Positions 1 to 7,613 of a DNA stretch of 64,000 nucleotides are shown here, piece after piece; the stretch's first letter is position 1; every line of letters begins with the position of its first letter. The stretch is taken from positions 1 to 64,000 of the forward strand of contig JARIBV010000082.1 in NCBI GenBank assembly GCA_029257335.1. The letters run 5' to 3'. A program made the translations under genes and the position numbers. This stretch comes from Faecousia sp. Its GTDB lineage: Bacteria; Bacillota; Clostridia; Oscillospirales; Oscillospiraceae. Below the pieces are notes generated by a model, which made no database searches, had not been told where the DNA came from, and saw only the letters and a list, made by a program, of their open reading frames with translations.

Positions 1-336
<336 letters not shown>

Positions 337-421
337 ACAAGAAAGCAGGCTCGGTTGCAAGAGATAAGAGCGGAGTAAAAACAACAGTGTTCAGTTTTCA
401 GGGTGTATCCCAAAAAGACCT

Positions 422-497
422 GCACCTTTAGCTCAGTTGGTAGAGCAACTGACTCTTAATCAGTGGGTCCCCGGTTCGAGTCCGTGAAGGTGCACCA
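422..497 (+). tRNA. tRNA-Lys (anticodon CTT)
   Basis: The cloverleaf folds cleanly. The 7-bp acceptor stem GCACCTT pairs with AAGGTGC (487-493), followed by discriminator A and an encoded CCA (495-497). The anticodon loop CTCTTAA gives anticodon CTT, which reads the lysine codon AAG. The T-arm contains GGTTCGAGTCC. The gene lies inside the rRNA operon between 23S and 5S. Confidence 0.96.
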
Positions 498-498
498 T

Positions 499-573
499 GG
501 CCCGTTGGTCAAGTGGTTAAGACAGCGGCCTCTCACGCCGTTAACATCGGTTCGAATCCGGTACGGGTCACCA
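499..573 (+). tRNA. tRNA-Glu (anticodon CTC)
   Basis: The acceptor stem GGCCCGT pairs with ACGGGTC (563-569, one G-T pair), then A and encoded CCA. The anticodon loop CTCTCAC gives anticodon CTC, which reads the glutamate codon GAG. It starts one base after tRNA-Lys and is probably processed from the same rRNA precursor. Confidence 0.95.
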
Positions 574-640
574 AAGGTCTTAGGAAAGCGGTTAGAGCAT
601 AGAAGCTTTGACATAAAGAAGGCGCAAGCCTTCCACATAA

Positions 641-756
641 GTTGGTGTTGATTGCGGTGAGGGTCCACCTGTTCCCATCCCGAACACAGAAGTTAAGCTC
701 ACATGCGCCGACAATACTTACCGGGTGACTGGTCGGGAAGATAGGTAATGCCAACA
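641..756 (+). rRNA. rrf: 5S ribosomal RNA
   Basis: The roughly 116-nt gene has the conserved loop region CCCATCCCGAACACAGAAGTTAAG. The terminal helix pairs GTTGGTG (641-647) with TGCCAAC (749-755). It follows tRNA-Glu by 67 nt and is followed at once by a strong intrinsic terminator, so it is the last gene of this rRNA operon. The exact ends are inferred from the helix. Confidence 0.93.
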
Positions 757-762
757 CAATGA

Positions 763-793
763 GAGAACATTCCACCGGAATGTTCTCTTTTTT
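763..793 (+). terminator. rRNA operon terminator
   Basis: The stem GAGAACATTCC pairs with GGAATGTTCTC around a short ACC loop and is followed by a run of six or more T. It lies directly behind 5S rRNA and closes the rRNA operon. Confidence 0.93.
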
Positions 794-846
794 ATTCCTA
801 GATAAGGAGTCACTCTTTGAAACTGCGACATTAAACAGGTTTGCAG

Positions 847-888
847 AAACCTCCCGTATGGTGTAAAAGCACCACACAGGAGGTTTTT
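847..888 (+). terminator. Second hairpin behind the rRNA operon
   Basis: The stem AAACCTCC pairs with GGAGGTTT and the inner stem TGGTG with CACCA, followed by five T on the + strand. It would act as a back-up terminator for rRNA transcription entering the convergent operon at 974-2366. The T-run is on the + strand only, so it does not look like the end of the minus-strand operon. Confidence 0.7.
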
Positions 889-973
889 GCATAGACTGAA
901 GAATTGTGCCCCCAAAAATTTCTGTGCTGCTGTATATAAGATGACAGCAGTATGGGTGATATTTTGGGCCTTT

Positions 974-1420
974 TCATGGTTGTGCACGGGTAATTTTTTC
1001 AATACGATCATAAATGCTGTCCACATCGTCCTGCCTAAGATCTGCTCTGATGTGGTATGTTTCGTTATTGAAAGAGCCGTGCTTTTTTTCTAACATTTTT
1101 TCAACCGGCATAGGCAAATTTCCGTGCAATCGGGCAGCAAATCTCTCCTTGATCACTTCAATGTCCGCAGTGACAAGAATGCGAAGGGAATTCTCAGGCA
1201 GCAGATCCAGGTCTTCTTTGGCCGAAATCACATAAATAATCGAATCGCCGGTGGTGGCTTGCTGTAATTTCTTTATAAATAGTTTTTTTGCAATCGTTTC
1301 ATTTTTAGCTAAGCGCAGATAATCTTTCCCGGTATAAAGCTGGGCATTCATTCTTTGTCTGAGCGTTTCTGCAAGGGTAGACTTACCCACGCAGCTTTCT
1401 CCAAAAATTCCGATTACCAT
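974..1420 (-). CDS. P-loop kinase-like ATPase of unknown substrate
   Basis: The 148-aa protein starts with a beta-strand and an early Walker A loop (GESCVGKST, residues 7-15), the layout of small nucleotide/nucleoside kinases of the cytidylate- and shikimate-kinase fold. The stretch IRILVTADIEVIKERF in mid-protein resembles the base/LID region of such kinases. Its ATG follows directly on the TAA stop of the upstream ArsR-type gene, so the two are translationally coupled. It is the last gene of a three-gene, AT-rich operon. I recognise the fold but not the substrate; a small-molecule or nucleotide kinase role is an inference. Confidence 0.75.
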   Translation of the reverse strand: MVIGIFGESCVGKSTLAETLRQRMNAQLYTGKDYLRLAKNETIAKKLFIKKLQQATTGDSIIYVISAKEDLDLLPENSLRILVTADIEVIKERFAARLHGNLPMPVEKMLEKKHGSFNNETYHIRADLRQDDVDSIYDRIEKITRAQP

Positions 1421-1999
1421 TTAATTCTCACTCCGTTCCTTTGATGGTAATAACCAGTAGGCATCACAGTCTTGGTTTCTGCCCATGATCTTTTCGGCAA
1501 TCATATCCCGCCGAATTGTACAAAAGTCGTCATAAAAATCAGCAATGATTATGTTCACTTCCCGTTCTGTGTAAGTGCGTCCAAAAACAAAAGATTTTGC
1601 AATCTCCTCTAAAATGATGCGCTTTTTTTTCCGTTGTGCCGGAATGGCTTTCAGCTTGCTATATGTAAAAAAGGAATCAATCACCCGCTTGCGATACTCC
1701 GCTTCCCGCTGATTTTGAATAGTAGATTCATCGGATTTTTCGCGGATGATATCAATGATACGCGCATCAAAGACGCCTTTACAGAGGGCGTACATGGTGT
1801 AGTATTGATTTTTATAAGAGTGAACGGCGCCGGCTTCCCCCAGCTTCTTCAGATGAAAAGAAATAGTGGAAGGGGTTAAATTCAGGCGCTGAGCCAATAG
1901 TTCCACATACATATCCTCTATGGCAAGTGATTTTAGAATTTGCAGACGGGATTTATCTGCCAGGCATTTAAATAGATAGATTGCTTCGGATTCAGTCAT
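1421..1999 (-). CDS. ArsR-type HTH regulator with C-terminal DUF2087 domain
   Basis: The 192-aa protein has an N-terminal winged helix of the ArsR family (about residues 8-80, with KSRLQILKSL and LNLTPSTISFHLKKL as recognition region) and a C-terminal DUF2087-like part (about 125-185) with the sequence YTEREVN, then a D..TIRRD.I segment, and a terminal Tyr-Trp. I see no CxC-type metal site, so it may sense something other than metal. The start overlaps the upstream gene by 8 nt. A perfect palindrome inside the operon promoter is a good candidate for its own operator, implying autoregulation. Confidence 0.85.
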   Translation of the reverse strand: MTESEAIYLFKCLADKSRLQILKSLAIEDMYVELLAQRLNLTPSTISFHLKKLGEAGAVHSYKNQYYTMYALCKGVFDARIIDIIREKSDESTIQNQREAEYRKRVIDSFFTYSKLKAIPAQRKKKRIILEEIAKSFVFGRTYTEREVNIIIADFYDDFCTIRRDMIAEKIMGRNQDCDAYWLLPSKERSEN

Positions 2000-2366
2000 G
2001 GTCGGCCTCCCACAGTTCCTGAAACGATTTTATGATCTGAGCAGAACAATCAATTTTGATGTGTTCAATATGGGCTTTCTTAAAATCCCCATGCTTTTCG
2101 GCTGACAAGAGAGAGCTTTGCCAGCTTTCTGTGATCTGCTTGGTCTTGTGAAGAAAAAACTCTTTTACAGCAGCGTTGTTGTTTTGCTGCAGTTTGATCG
2201 CTGTGGAAAAAATGGTGTGAAAGATATCATATACGTTCATCTGGATCCTGGCAAAAACAGATTCATCCCTACGGTCCTCTGCAGCAAACGCTTGTACCTG
2301 CTCTTTGCATTGAGAAATCTGTTCTGCAAAATATACTGTAATTGCGTTGATTCTGTATTCATTCAT
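1992..2366 (-). CDS. Conserved hypothetical protein, first gene of the ArsR-type operon
   Basis: The 124-aa, mostly helical soluble protein begins MNEYRINAITVYF and has no signal peptide, membrane segment or motif that I recognise. Two in-frame ATGs sit 6 nt apart. AAGGAG lies 8 nt before the second (2366) but only 2 nt before the first (2372), so I place the start at 2366. Transcription would begin at the consensus promoter about 50 nt upstream. Its constant companion is the ArsR-type repressor and the P-loop kinase behind it; its role is unknown. Confidence 0.75.
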   Translation of the reverse strand: MNEYRINAITVYFAEQISQCKEQVQAFAAEDRRDESVFARIQMNVYDIFHTIFSTAIKLQQNNNAAVKEFFLHKTKQITESWQSSLLSAEKHGDFKKAHIEHIKIDCSAQIIKSFQELWEADHD

Positions 2367-2421
2367 GGTCATTTCTCCTTTGTGGGAAAGATCCTGTGCA
2401 GCTGGGTCTGTCCTTGATTTG

Positions 2422-2450
2422 ATTATATTATTGCAATAATAAATTGTCAA
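2422..2450 (-). promoter_or_regulatory. Consensus sigma-A promoter with embedded palindromic operator
   Basis: Read on the minus strand this is TTGACA (2445-2450), a 17-nt spacer, then TATAAT (2422-2427), a perfect consensus. The spacer is almost filled by the perfect 16-bp palindrome TATTATTGCAATAATA (2426-2441), which overlaps the -10 box by two bases. A repressor bound there would block RNA polymerase, and the obvious candidate is the ArsR-type protein encoded second in this operon. Confidence 0.88.
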
Positions 2451-2533
2451 TATTATTTTGATGGTTATAAAAATAAAAATCAGATTAGAGTTGTCGAATT
2501 GATAGTCAGACAGGCAAGGGAAGATAGAATGAA

Positions 2534-2570
2534 GCTCGGGGCCAGGCAATCTGCCTGACCCCGAGTTTTA
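2534..2570 (-). terminator. Hairpin behind uracil permease
   Basis: The 14-bp stem CTCGGGGCCAGGCA pairs with TGCCTGACCCCGAG (one G-T pair) around a 3-nt loop. It lies between the end of uraA and the promoter of the next operon. The T-rich flank is weak on the minus strand and better on the plus strand, so the efficiency for uraA is uncertain. Confidence 0.6.
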
Positions 2571-2586
2571 GGGAGTAGGTAAAGAA

Positions 2587-3981
2587 TTAGTTTTTCTTAG
2601 CTCTGGCGCCGAAGTTTACTGCGGTATCACCTTGCTCATTGGAGCCGAACTCATAGTCCTTGCCGGGAAGCACAGCATTCATGAAGATGCCAACCAGAGC
2701 GGCAACAGCCAGACCGGACAGGCTGAGGGTAATGGAGCCGATGGAGAAGGTAATTGCGCCGTTATAGGATACGCCTACAGCCAGGCACATAATCATGGCA
2801 GCAATCAGAACATTTCTGCTCTTGGTGAAGTCCACCTGATTTTCTACCACATTGCGCACACCTACGGAGGAAATCATACCATAGAGCACCAGGCTGACAC
2901 CGCCCATGGTGGCAGCAGGCATGGCTACAATCAGGGCGGAGAACTTGGGGCAGAAAGAAAGCACTACGGAAAATACGGCAGCCAGCCGCACGACCATGGG
3001 GTCGTAGACCTTGCTGAGGGCCAGAACACCGGTGTTTTCACCATAGGTAGTATTGGCAGGACCGCCGAAAGAAGCAGCCAGAGCCGTAGCCAGACCGTCA
3101 CCAACCAGGGTGCGGTGCAGACCGGGATCGGCAACAAAGTTTTTGCCAACGGTGGAAGAAATGGCACACATATCGCCGATATGTTCCACAATGGCGGCCA
3201 AGGCAATGGGGGCAATGGTGACCACGGAGGTCAGAAGCATTCCGCTATCAAAGTCCTTACCGAAAATCGAGAAGGCAGTGTTCTTCCAGATGATGGGAAG
3301 GCCGAACCATTCCGCAGCGCCCACGGTCTGGATGACCTTCTGGCGCGCATCTGCGTCGATTACCATGGCGAACAGATAAGAGGCCAGCACACCCAGCAAA
3401 ATGGGCACAATCTTAATCATGCCCTTTCCCCAGATGTTGCAGGCTATTACCACCAGAATGGCAACCATGGCGACCCACCAGTTACTGCGGCAGTTGCCAA
3501 TGGCGGTTCCTGCCAGGGAAAGACCGATGCAGATAATCACGGGGCCCGTCACAATGGGAGGGAAGAAGCGCATTACTTTTTTTACACCGAACTGCTTAAA
3601 GAAGAAGGCCAAAACCAGATAAACCAGGCCGGCAACGGCCACACCGGCACAGGCATATGGCAGCATAGCGGTGTTGGCAACGGTGGCTTCTCCGGTAGCC
3701 GGATCTGTCAGCATAGGGGCAATGGCGGCATATCCGCCTAAAAATGCGAAGGAGGATCCCAAAAAGGCTGGAACCTTCCGACCGGTGACCAGGTGAAACA
3801 GGAGGGTCCCCAGACCGGCAAAGAGCAGAGTGGTGGACACATTGAGACCTGTCAGAGCGGGAACCAGAACGGTGGCACCGAACATGGCAAACAGGTGCTG
3901 GATCCCAAGGGCCATGGTTTTCGCGGGTCCCAGGGTTTTGGCGTCGTAGATTGCTTCGGTTTGCTTATTGTTTTCAGACAT
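2587..3981 (-). CDS. uraA: Uracil permease (NCS2 nucleobase:cation symporter)
   Basis: The 464-aa polytopic membrane protein imports uracil with a cation. It shows the NCS2 signatures: the N-terminal QHLFAMFGATVLVP segment, GSSFAFLGG (about residues 75-83), a central PIALAAIVEHIGD stretch containing the substrate-binding Glu, and GGPANTTYGENTG. About 12-14 hydrophobic segments are visible, the family norm. The family also contains xanthine and uric-acid carriers; the uracil branch fits best by overall sequence. RBS AAGGA lies 8 nt before ATG. It is a single-gene unit with its own promoter. Confidence 0.9.
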   Translation of the reverse strand: MSENNKQTEAIYDAKTLGPAKTMALGIQHLFAMFGATVLVPALTGLNVSTTLLFAGLGTLLFHLVTGRKVPAFLGSSFAFLGGYAAIAPMLTDPATGEATVANTAMLPYACAGVAVAGLVYLVLAFFFKQFGVKKVMRFFPPIVTGPVIICIGLSLAGTAIGNCRSNWWVAMVAILVVIACNIWGKGMIKIVPILLGVLASYLFAMVIDADARQKVIQTVGAAEWFGLPIIWKNTAFSIFGKDFDSGMLLTSVVTIAPIALAAIVEHIGDMCAISSTVGKNFVADPGLHRTLVGDGLATALAASFGGPANTTYGENTGVLALSKVYDPMVVRLAAVFSVVLSFCPKFSALIVAMPAATMGGVSLVLYGMISSVGVRNVVENQVDFTKSRNVLIAAMIMCLAVGVSYNGAITFSIGSITLSLSGLAVAALVGIFMNAVLPGKDYEFGSNEQGDTAVNFGARAKKN

Positions 3982-4022
3982 TGTAGCATTCCTTTCTCTC
4001 TTTTGTTTTCAGTTTCCTAGAG

Positions 4023-4051
4023 AGTATACCCCTTATTTTGCTGTTTTGCAA
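4023..4051 (-). promoter_or_regulatory. Promoter of uraA
   Basis: On the minus strand: TTGCAA (4046-4051), 17-nt spacer, TATACT (4023-4028). The start of transcription would lie about 35-40 nt upstream of the uraA start codon, leaving no room for a PyrR-type attenuator. Confidence 0.75.
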
Positions 4052-4052
4052 G

Positions 4053-4092
4053 AAAAAAATGGAGTTGTTTTACTAAAAAATAAAACAACTCC
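4053..4092 (-). terminator. Terminator of the SGNH hydrolase gene
   Basis: The perfect 12-bp stem GGAGTTGTTTTA pairs with TAAAACAACTCC, followed on the minus strand by A then seven T. It begins 12 nt behind the stop codon of the gene at 4105-4773. Confidence 0.92.
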
Positions 4093-4104
4093 CAAGAAGG
4101 TCTG

Positions 4105-4773
4105 TTAAATGTTGGAGAGCGTCTGTATTTGCTCCCAAAGCAGCGTTTGCTGCTGCTGTGTGACCCCTTCCGGCCGCCACAGAGGGACACAAGCAGGGTT
4201 CAAAAGAAGTTTATAGAAACACATGGCTGCTGCATAGCTTCCCAGCAAATTGGGATGGTGGGCGTCACCGGTCATAAGTTGCAGGGAGCCAAGGGGCCGA
4301 TTCAGATGGTAAAATACATCTCCCACAGGGATGAGCAATCCATGATTTTGAACACTGGCCTGGTAGTAGCCTTCTTTCAAGGCCCTATAGAATTCGGAAT
4401 AGTCCATCCCGGTGGAAGCCAGCTTGTCCGACCCGGCCTCATAGCTCCATGTTTGATAAAACACAGGAGTTGTGCCAGCTGCATGAATGTTTGTGCACAG
4501 TTTTTTCGCTGCCCGCAAGAATCGTTGCCGTTCCAGAGCGGGCTCTGCACTCTGCCCCTGCAAGACCACATAGTCCCAATGGAGTTCCGCAAGGGTTTTG
4601 TCCGCCAGTTTTCCTGTTTCGGTGATGCCATCCAGGAACTGATCCAGCCAGAATCCGCCTTCGGTTACCATTTTTACGGATACTTCAAAACCGGAGTTAG
4701 TGGCCATAGCTTCAAAAAGCCGGGGCATATGATGAAAATATGTAAAACTGTTTCCCAAAAATAAAATTTTCAT
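4105..4773 (-). CDS. SGNH-fold hydrolase (DUF4886-like)
   Basis: The 222-aa cytoplasmic protein opens with MKILFLGNSFTYF, in which the GNS block carries the presumed catalytic serine of the GDSL/SGNH esterase fold. The block-III segment YVVLQGQSAEP (about residues 70-80) and the late DAHHPNLLGSY, with the Asp-x-x-His pair, complete the family set. There is no signal peptide. AAAGGA lies upstream of the chosen ATG at 4773; the longer reading frame lacks a ribosome site. Substrate unknown; an acyl- or acetyl-ester is likely for the family. Confidence 0.82.
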   Translation of the reverse strand: MKILFLGNSFTYFHHMPRLFEAMATNSGFEVSVKMVTEGGFWLDQFLDGITETGKLADKTLAELHWDYVVLQGQSAEPALERQRFLRAAKKLCTNIHAAGTTPVFYQTWSYEAGSDKLASTGMDYSEFYRALKEGYYQASVQNHGLLIPVGDVFYHLNRPLGSLQLMTGDAHHPNLLGSYAAAMCFYKLLLNPACVPLWRPEGVTQQQQTLLWEQIQTLSNI

Positions 4774-4936
4774 GGTAGGATGGTCCTTTCCTGTCCCTTG
4801 TCTCGGTTTTGAGTATAACAAAAAGAACACCTGAAAACAAGCAGCAAAGGTCCGGCTGTAAATTTCCACACCCCCTGTGGAAAAAGCGTTGCAGTGGAGA
4901 TCGCTGTTTCGTGGGGGCTTGTTCCATCAATGAGTT

Positions 4937-4972
4937 GCAAAAAAGAGAGGCTGGAGTAATCCAGCCTCTCTA
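4937..4972 (-). terminator. Terminator of the reverse rubrerythrin gene
   Basis: The perfect stem AGAGAGGCTGGA pairs with TCCAGCCTCTCT around GTAA, and on the minus strand it is followed by six T. It starts 16 nt behind the stop codon. The 4774-4936 interval upstream of it shows nothing else beyond the SGNH gene's leader. Confidence 0.93.
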
Positions 4973-4987
4973 AAATTACCTGATCTC

Positions 4988-5578
4988 TTACTTGAAGTAA
5001 CGCTCCAGCAGGCCCTTGAAAGCCTTGCCGTGGCGAGCCTCGTCCTTTGCCATCTCGTGAACGGTGTCGTGGATTGCATCCAAGCCGTTCTTCTTAGCGC
5101 AGGCAGCCAGATCGAACTTGCCCTGAGTTGCGCCGAACTCGCAGTCCACACGCCATGCCAGGTTCTCCTTGGTGCTGGCCTTCATGTTGGGCTCCAGGGT
5201 CTGGCCCAGGATCTCTGCGAATTTGGAAGCGTGCTCAGCCTCTTCGTAAGCTGCCTTCTCCCAGTACAGGCCGATCTCGGGATAGCCCTCACGATGAGCG
5301 ATACGAGCCATGCACAGATACATACCAACCTCAGCGCACTCGCCGTTGAAGTTTGCCATCAGCTGATCCAGAATAAAAGCCTTGTCCTCAGCGGAGATGT
5401 CGGGATTGTTGGCAACGGTCTTCTCGTAGATGCCATACTCGTGCTCAGCGGCCAGCTTTGTGGTATCCATGACCTTGAACTTGGAGCCGTCAACCTTGCA
5501 GACGGGGCACTTGAAATCGGCGGGCATAGCCTCACCTTCGTAAACATAACCACAAACAGGGCAAACAAACTTCTTCAT
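4988..5578 (-). CDS. Reverse rubrerythrin (NADH peroxidase type)
   Basis: The 196-aa protein reduces hydrogen peroxide in anaerobes using electrons from NADH-linked rubredoxin reductases. Its rubredoxin-like Fe(Cys)4 domain comes first (CPVCGY near residue 5 and CPVCKV near residue 24), followed by the four-helix di-iron domain (ExxH in [11 protein letters not shown] and [12 protein letters not shown]). This is the reversed order compared with classical rubrerythrin. The start at 5578 is set by GGAGG 8 nt upstream; the earlier in-frame ATG overlaps that site. It lies 52 nt downstream of the Fur-family gene on the same strand, so peroxide/iron control is likely. Confidence 0.93.
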   Translation of the reverse strand: MKKFVCPVCGYVYEGEAMPADFKCPVCKVDGSKFKVMDTTKLAAEHEYGIYEKTVANNPDISAEDKAFILDQLMANFNGECAEVGMYLCMARIAHREGYPEIGLYWEKAAYEEAEHASKFAEILGQTLEPNMKASTKENLAWRVDCEFGATQGKFDLAACAKKNGLDAIHDTVHEMAKDEARHGKAFKGLLERYFK

Positions 5579-5630
5579 AATAATGTCCTCCAAATATTTT
5601 TATTATAATTTTAAACTGATTGAAGCCTTT

Positions 5631-6041
5631 TCAGGCGGTGATGTCTTCCTGCGTTTGAAGACATTGTTCACAGGTTCCCTCAAAGCACAGGGAATAGCCT
5701 GCAATGGTGCCATTGATTTTTTTAGATACGGTTGATTGTAAATCTTCCAAAACCGAAATATGCGGAAGATCGATGATAGCGCCACATTGAGAACAGATGA
5801 AATGCACATGGGGGTCCGTTGTGCCGTCAAATCTTTCCAGACCGTTTACAACACCCAGGGACTGGATAATGCCCTCTTGTTTAAACAGGGTCAGGTTCCG
5901 GTATACCGTGGCCAGAGAAAGATCTGGAAACTGGGGTTTCAGCTGACTATACACCCATTCGGCACTGGGGTGGACCGTTGTGCTTTGAATGCATCTGAGA
6001 ATGGCGTCCCGTTTTTTGCTATGCTTACGGGTTTGCTCCAT
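5631..6041 (-). CDS. Fur-family transcriptional regulator (PerR/Fur)
   Basis: The 136-aa protein has an N-terminal winged helix (about 10-80, with LSLATVYRNLTLF as recognition helix), a regulatory His-rich strand (DPHVHFIC, about 95-102), and a structural zinc site made by CSQCG (about 102-106) and CEQCLQ (about 126-131). The position upstream of a peroxide reductase suggests PerR, but I cannot separate PerR from Fur with certainty. RBS AAGGGG lies 8 nt before ATG. A Fur-type palindrome sits 18-36 nt upstream of the start codon, indicating autoregulation. Confidence 0.9.
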   Translation of the reverse strand: MEQTRKHSKKRDAILRCIQSTTVHPSAEWVYSQLKPQFPDLSLATVYRNLTLFKQEGIIQSLGVVNGLERFDGTTDPHVHFICSQCGAIIDLPHISVLEDLQSTVSKKINGTIAGYSLCFEGTCEQCLQTQEDITA

Positions 6042-6058
6042 TGGTCTTGCCCCTTTTT

Positions 6059-6077
6059 GAAAATGATTATCATTTGC
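6059..6077. promoter_or_regulatory. Fur/PerR box upstream of the Fur-family gene
   Basis: The 19 bases GAAAATGATTATCATTTGC match the Fur consensus GATAATGATAATCATTATC at 15 positions. The core AAATGAT-T-ATCATTT (6061-6075) is a perfect 7-1-7 inverted repeat. It lies just upstream of the gene's ribosome site. The AT-rich stretch 6078-6280 beyond it holds no gene I can support. Confidence 0.85.
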
Positions 6078-6280
6078 ATAATTAAGATACCACAGATTAA
6101 CCCGTTTGTAAAGGGGTTTTTTAAAATTTCTCAAAAAAATTTTTTGCTGGAAAATCAAATAAAAAACTATGTCCGGGGGTTTCGTCAGTTTGTACAAAGA
6201 TCCTTGCAAATTCGCTAATTTGCAAAGGGGTTGTTCGCAGGGTTGCACAAAAAAAGTTTCGGAAAATCCGGGATTGGATG

Positions 6281-6309
6281 TTGCATTCCAAGAATTGTTC
6301 GGCTATAAT
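6281..6309 (+). promoter_or_regulatory. Promoter of minD-like gene and mgsA
   Basis: TTGCAT (6281-6286), 17-nt spacer, TATAAT (6304-6309). Transcription would begin near 6316, about 29 nt before the minD-like start codon. Confidence 0.8.
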
Positions 6310-6344
6310 GGTATGCATCAAAGTGTAGATTGGGAGGGAAGTCC

Positions 6345-7085
6345 ATGGGGACAGTGATTGCTGTGCTCTCCGGAAAGGGCGGCACGGGCAAAACCACCGT
6401 TTGTGCAGGGTTGGCAACAAGTTTGGCGTCACTGGGGAAAAGCGTCTTATGCGTTGATCTGGATGTGGGCCTTCGGAATTTGGATATTGCGCTTGGAATG
6501 TCTAAGGTTCCGGCCCTCTCTTTTACGGAGGTTGTTCAGGGAAATGCGTCCCTGACAGATGGAGCCAGGCACCCGGACTATCCTTCCTTGCAGTTTTTTA
6601 CTGCCCCTGTGGGAAGAGACAATGAATCCCAGAATGAGGAAGCCTTCCATAAGCTGATGTATCAGGCACGGGATCAATTTGATTTCTGCCTTTTGGATGC
6701 ACCTGCGGGTCTGGGGGAAGGGTTCCGTATGGCGGCGGGTGCCGCTTCTCGTCAGATTATGGTAACAGGTCCGGATCCGGCTGCCATGCGGGATGGAGCC
6801 AGAACCGGAGAACTGCTGGAGCTTATGGGCAAGGACAATGTGCGCCTTGTGGTAAACCGTGTCAATCCCAAGCTCTATACCGCTATGGGCATTACCGTGG
6901 ATGACATTATGGATCTGGTGGGGTACCCTTTGTTAGGGCTGGTGCCGGAGGATCGGAATGTGCCTTTGGCGGCGGTTCTGGACAAGCCTCTGATCCAATA
7001 TAAAAGAAGCGGCGCAAGTACGGCCTGCCGCCGGATTGCCCGGCGTATTTTAGGGGAATCTGTTCCTCTTGCAAAGCTAAAGTAA
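6345..7085 (+). CDS. minD: MinD-like septum-site ATPase
   Basis: The 246-aa MinD/ParA-family ATPase helps place the division septum by ATP-dependent membrane binding. The deviant Walker A loop GKGGTGKTT occupies residues 10-18, with the signature lysine (Lys11) two residues into the loop; the switch segment DLDVGLRNLDIALG and the Walker B segment FDFCLLDAPAG follow. The C-terminus ends in a short basic-hydrophobic tail (VPLAKLK) that could be the membrane-targeting helix. The start at 6345 is chosen because GGGAGGG lies 6 nt upstream; a TTG at 6330 is too early. No minC or minE lies beside it; mgsA follows after 22 nt. Confidence 0.85.
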   Translation: MGTVIAVLSGKGGTGKTTVCAGLATSLASLGKSVLCVDLDVGLRNLDIALGMSKVPALSFTEVVQGNASLTDGARHPDYPSLQFFTAPVGRDNESQNEEAFHKLMYQARDQFDFCLLDAPAGLGEGFRMAAGAASRQIMVTGPDPAAMRDGARTGELLELMGKDNVRLVVNRVNPKLYTAMGITVDDIMDLVGYPLLGLVPEDRNVPLAAVLDKPLIQYKRSGASTACRRIARRILGESVPLAKLK

Positions 7086-7107
7086 TACCGGATGGAGTGA
7101 TAAAAAT

Positions 7108-7524
7108 ATGAATATTGCGTTTTTGGCCCACGACAAGAAAAAAGAACTTATGGTTCAGTTCTGCACTGCTTACAAAAGCATCCTTTCAAAGCATAGCCTT
7201 TATGCCACTGCAACAACAGGCCGTCTGGTTGCTGATGCTACCGGCCTGCCCATTGCCTTGCTGCTGTCCCATAAGCAGGGTGGCCATCAGCAGGTGAATG
7301 CCCGTATCGCCTATAATGAAATCGATCTGGTTCTGCTGTTTACCAACCCCGACAGCATTGATCCCTGGGATGGGCAGCAGATGCTGGAGACTATCCGCTT
7401 CTGCGATAAGCACAATGTCCCTGTGGCAACCAATCTGGCAAGTGCAGAAATGCTGATTCTGGGCCTCCAGAGAGGAGACCTGGATTGGCGTGAGATGCTC
7501 CGCAGTAAAAACACCCTGCGCTAA
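7108..7524 (+). CDS. mgsA: Methylglyoxal synthase
   Basis: The 138-aa enzyme converts dihydroxyacetone phosphate to methylglyoxal and phosphate, a bypass of lower glycolysis when phosphate is short or sugar phosphates pile up. Family features are the N-terminal IAFLAHDKKK, the phosphate-binding segment ATTGRLV, GGHQQV (about residues 52-57), and FTNPDSIDPWD (about 71-81), which should carry the catalytic Asp. Length is that of a short family member. It is cotranscribed behind the minD-like gene and followed by a terminator. Confidence 0.94.
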   Translation: MNIAFLAHDKKKELMVQFCTAYKSILSKHSLYATATTGRLVADATGLPIALLLSHKQGGHQQVNARIAYNEIDLVLLFTNPDSIDPWDGQQMLETIRFCDKHNVPVATNLASAEMLILGLQRGDLDWREMLRSKNTLR

Positions 7525-7554
7525 CATGCTCGCAACCCTGTAAGTATCTATGGG

Positions 7555-7585
7555 GCGCACTGGGCTTTTCCCGGTGCGCTTCTTA
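7555..7585 (+). terminator. Terminator of minD-mgsA
   Basis: The stem GCGCACTGGG pairs with CCCGGTGCGC (one G-T pair) around CTTTT, followed by TTCTT. It ends 28 nt before hisS, and a T-box is not present. Confidence 0.75.
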
Positions 7586-7613
7586 ATATCCATATGAAAG
7601 AAGGATGAACACG

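Noticed and set aside
2632-3741. 369-codon open frame antisense to uraA
   Set aside because: Gln/Gly/His-rich shadow with no ribosome site; uraA is clear on the minus strand.
6345-7085. Complete MinCDE system
   Set aside because: Only a MinD-like ATPase is here; no MinC or MinE frame was found between it and mgsA or upstream.
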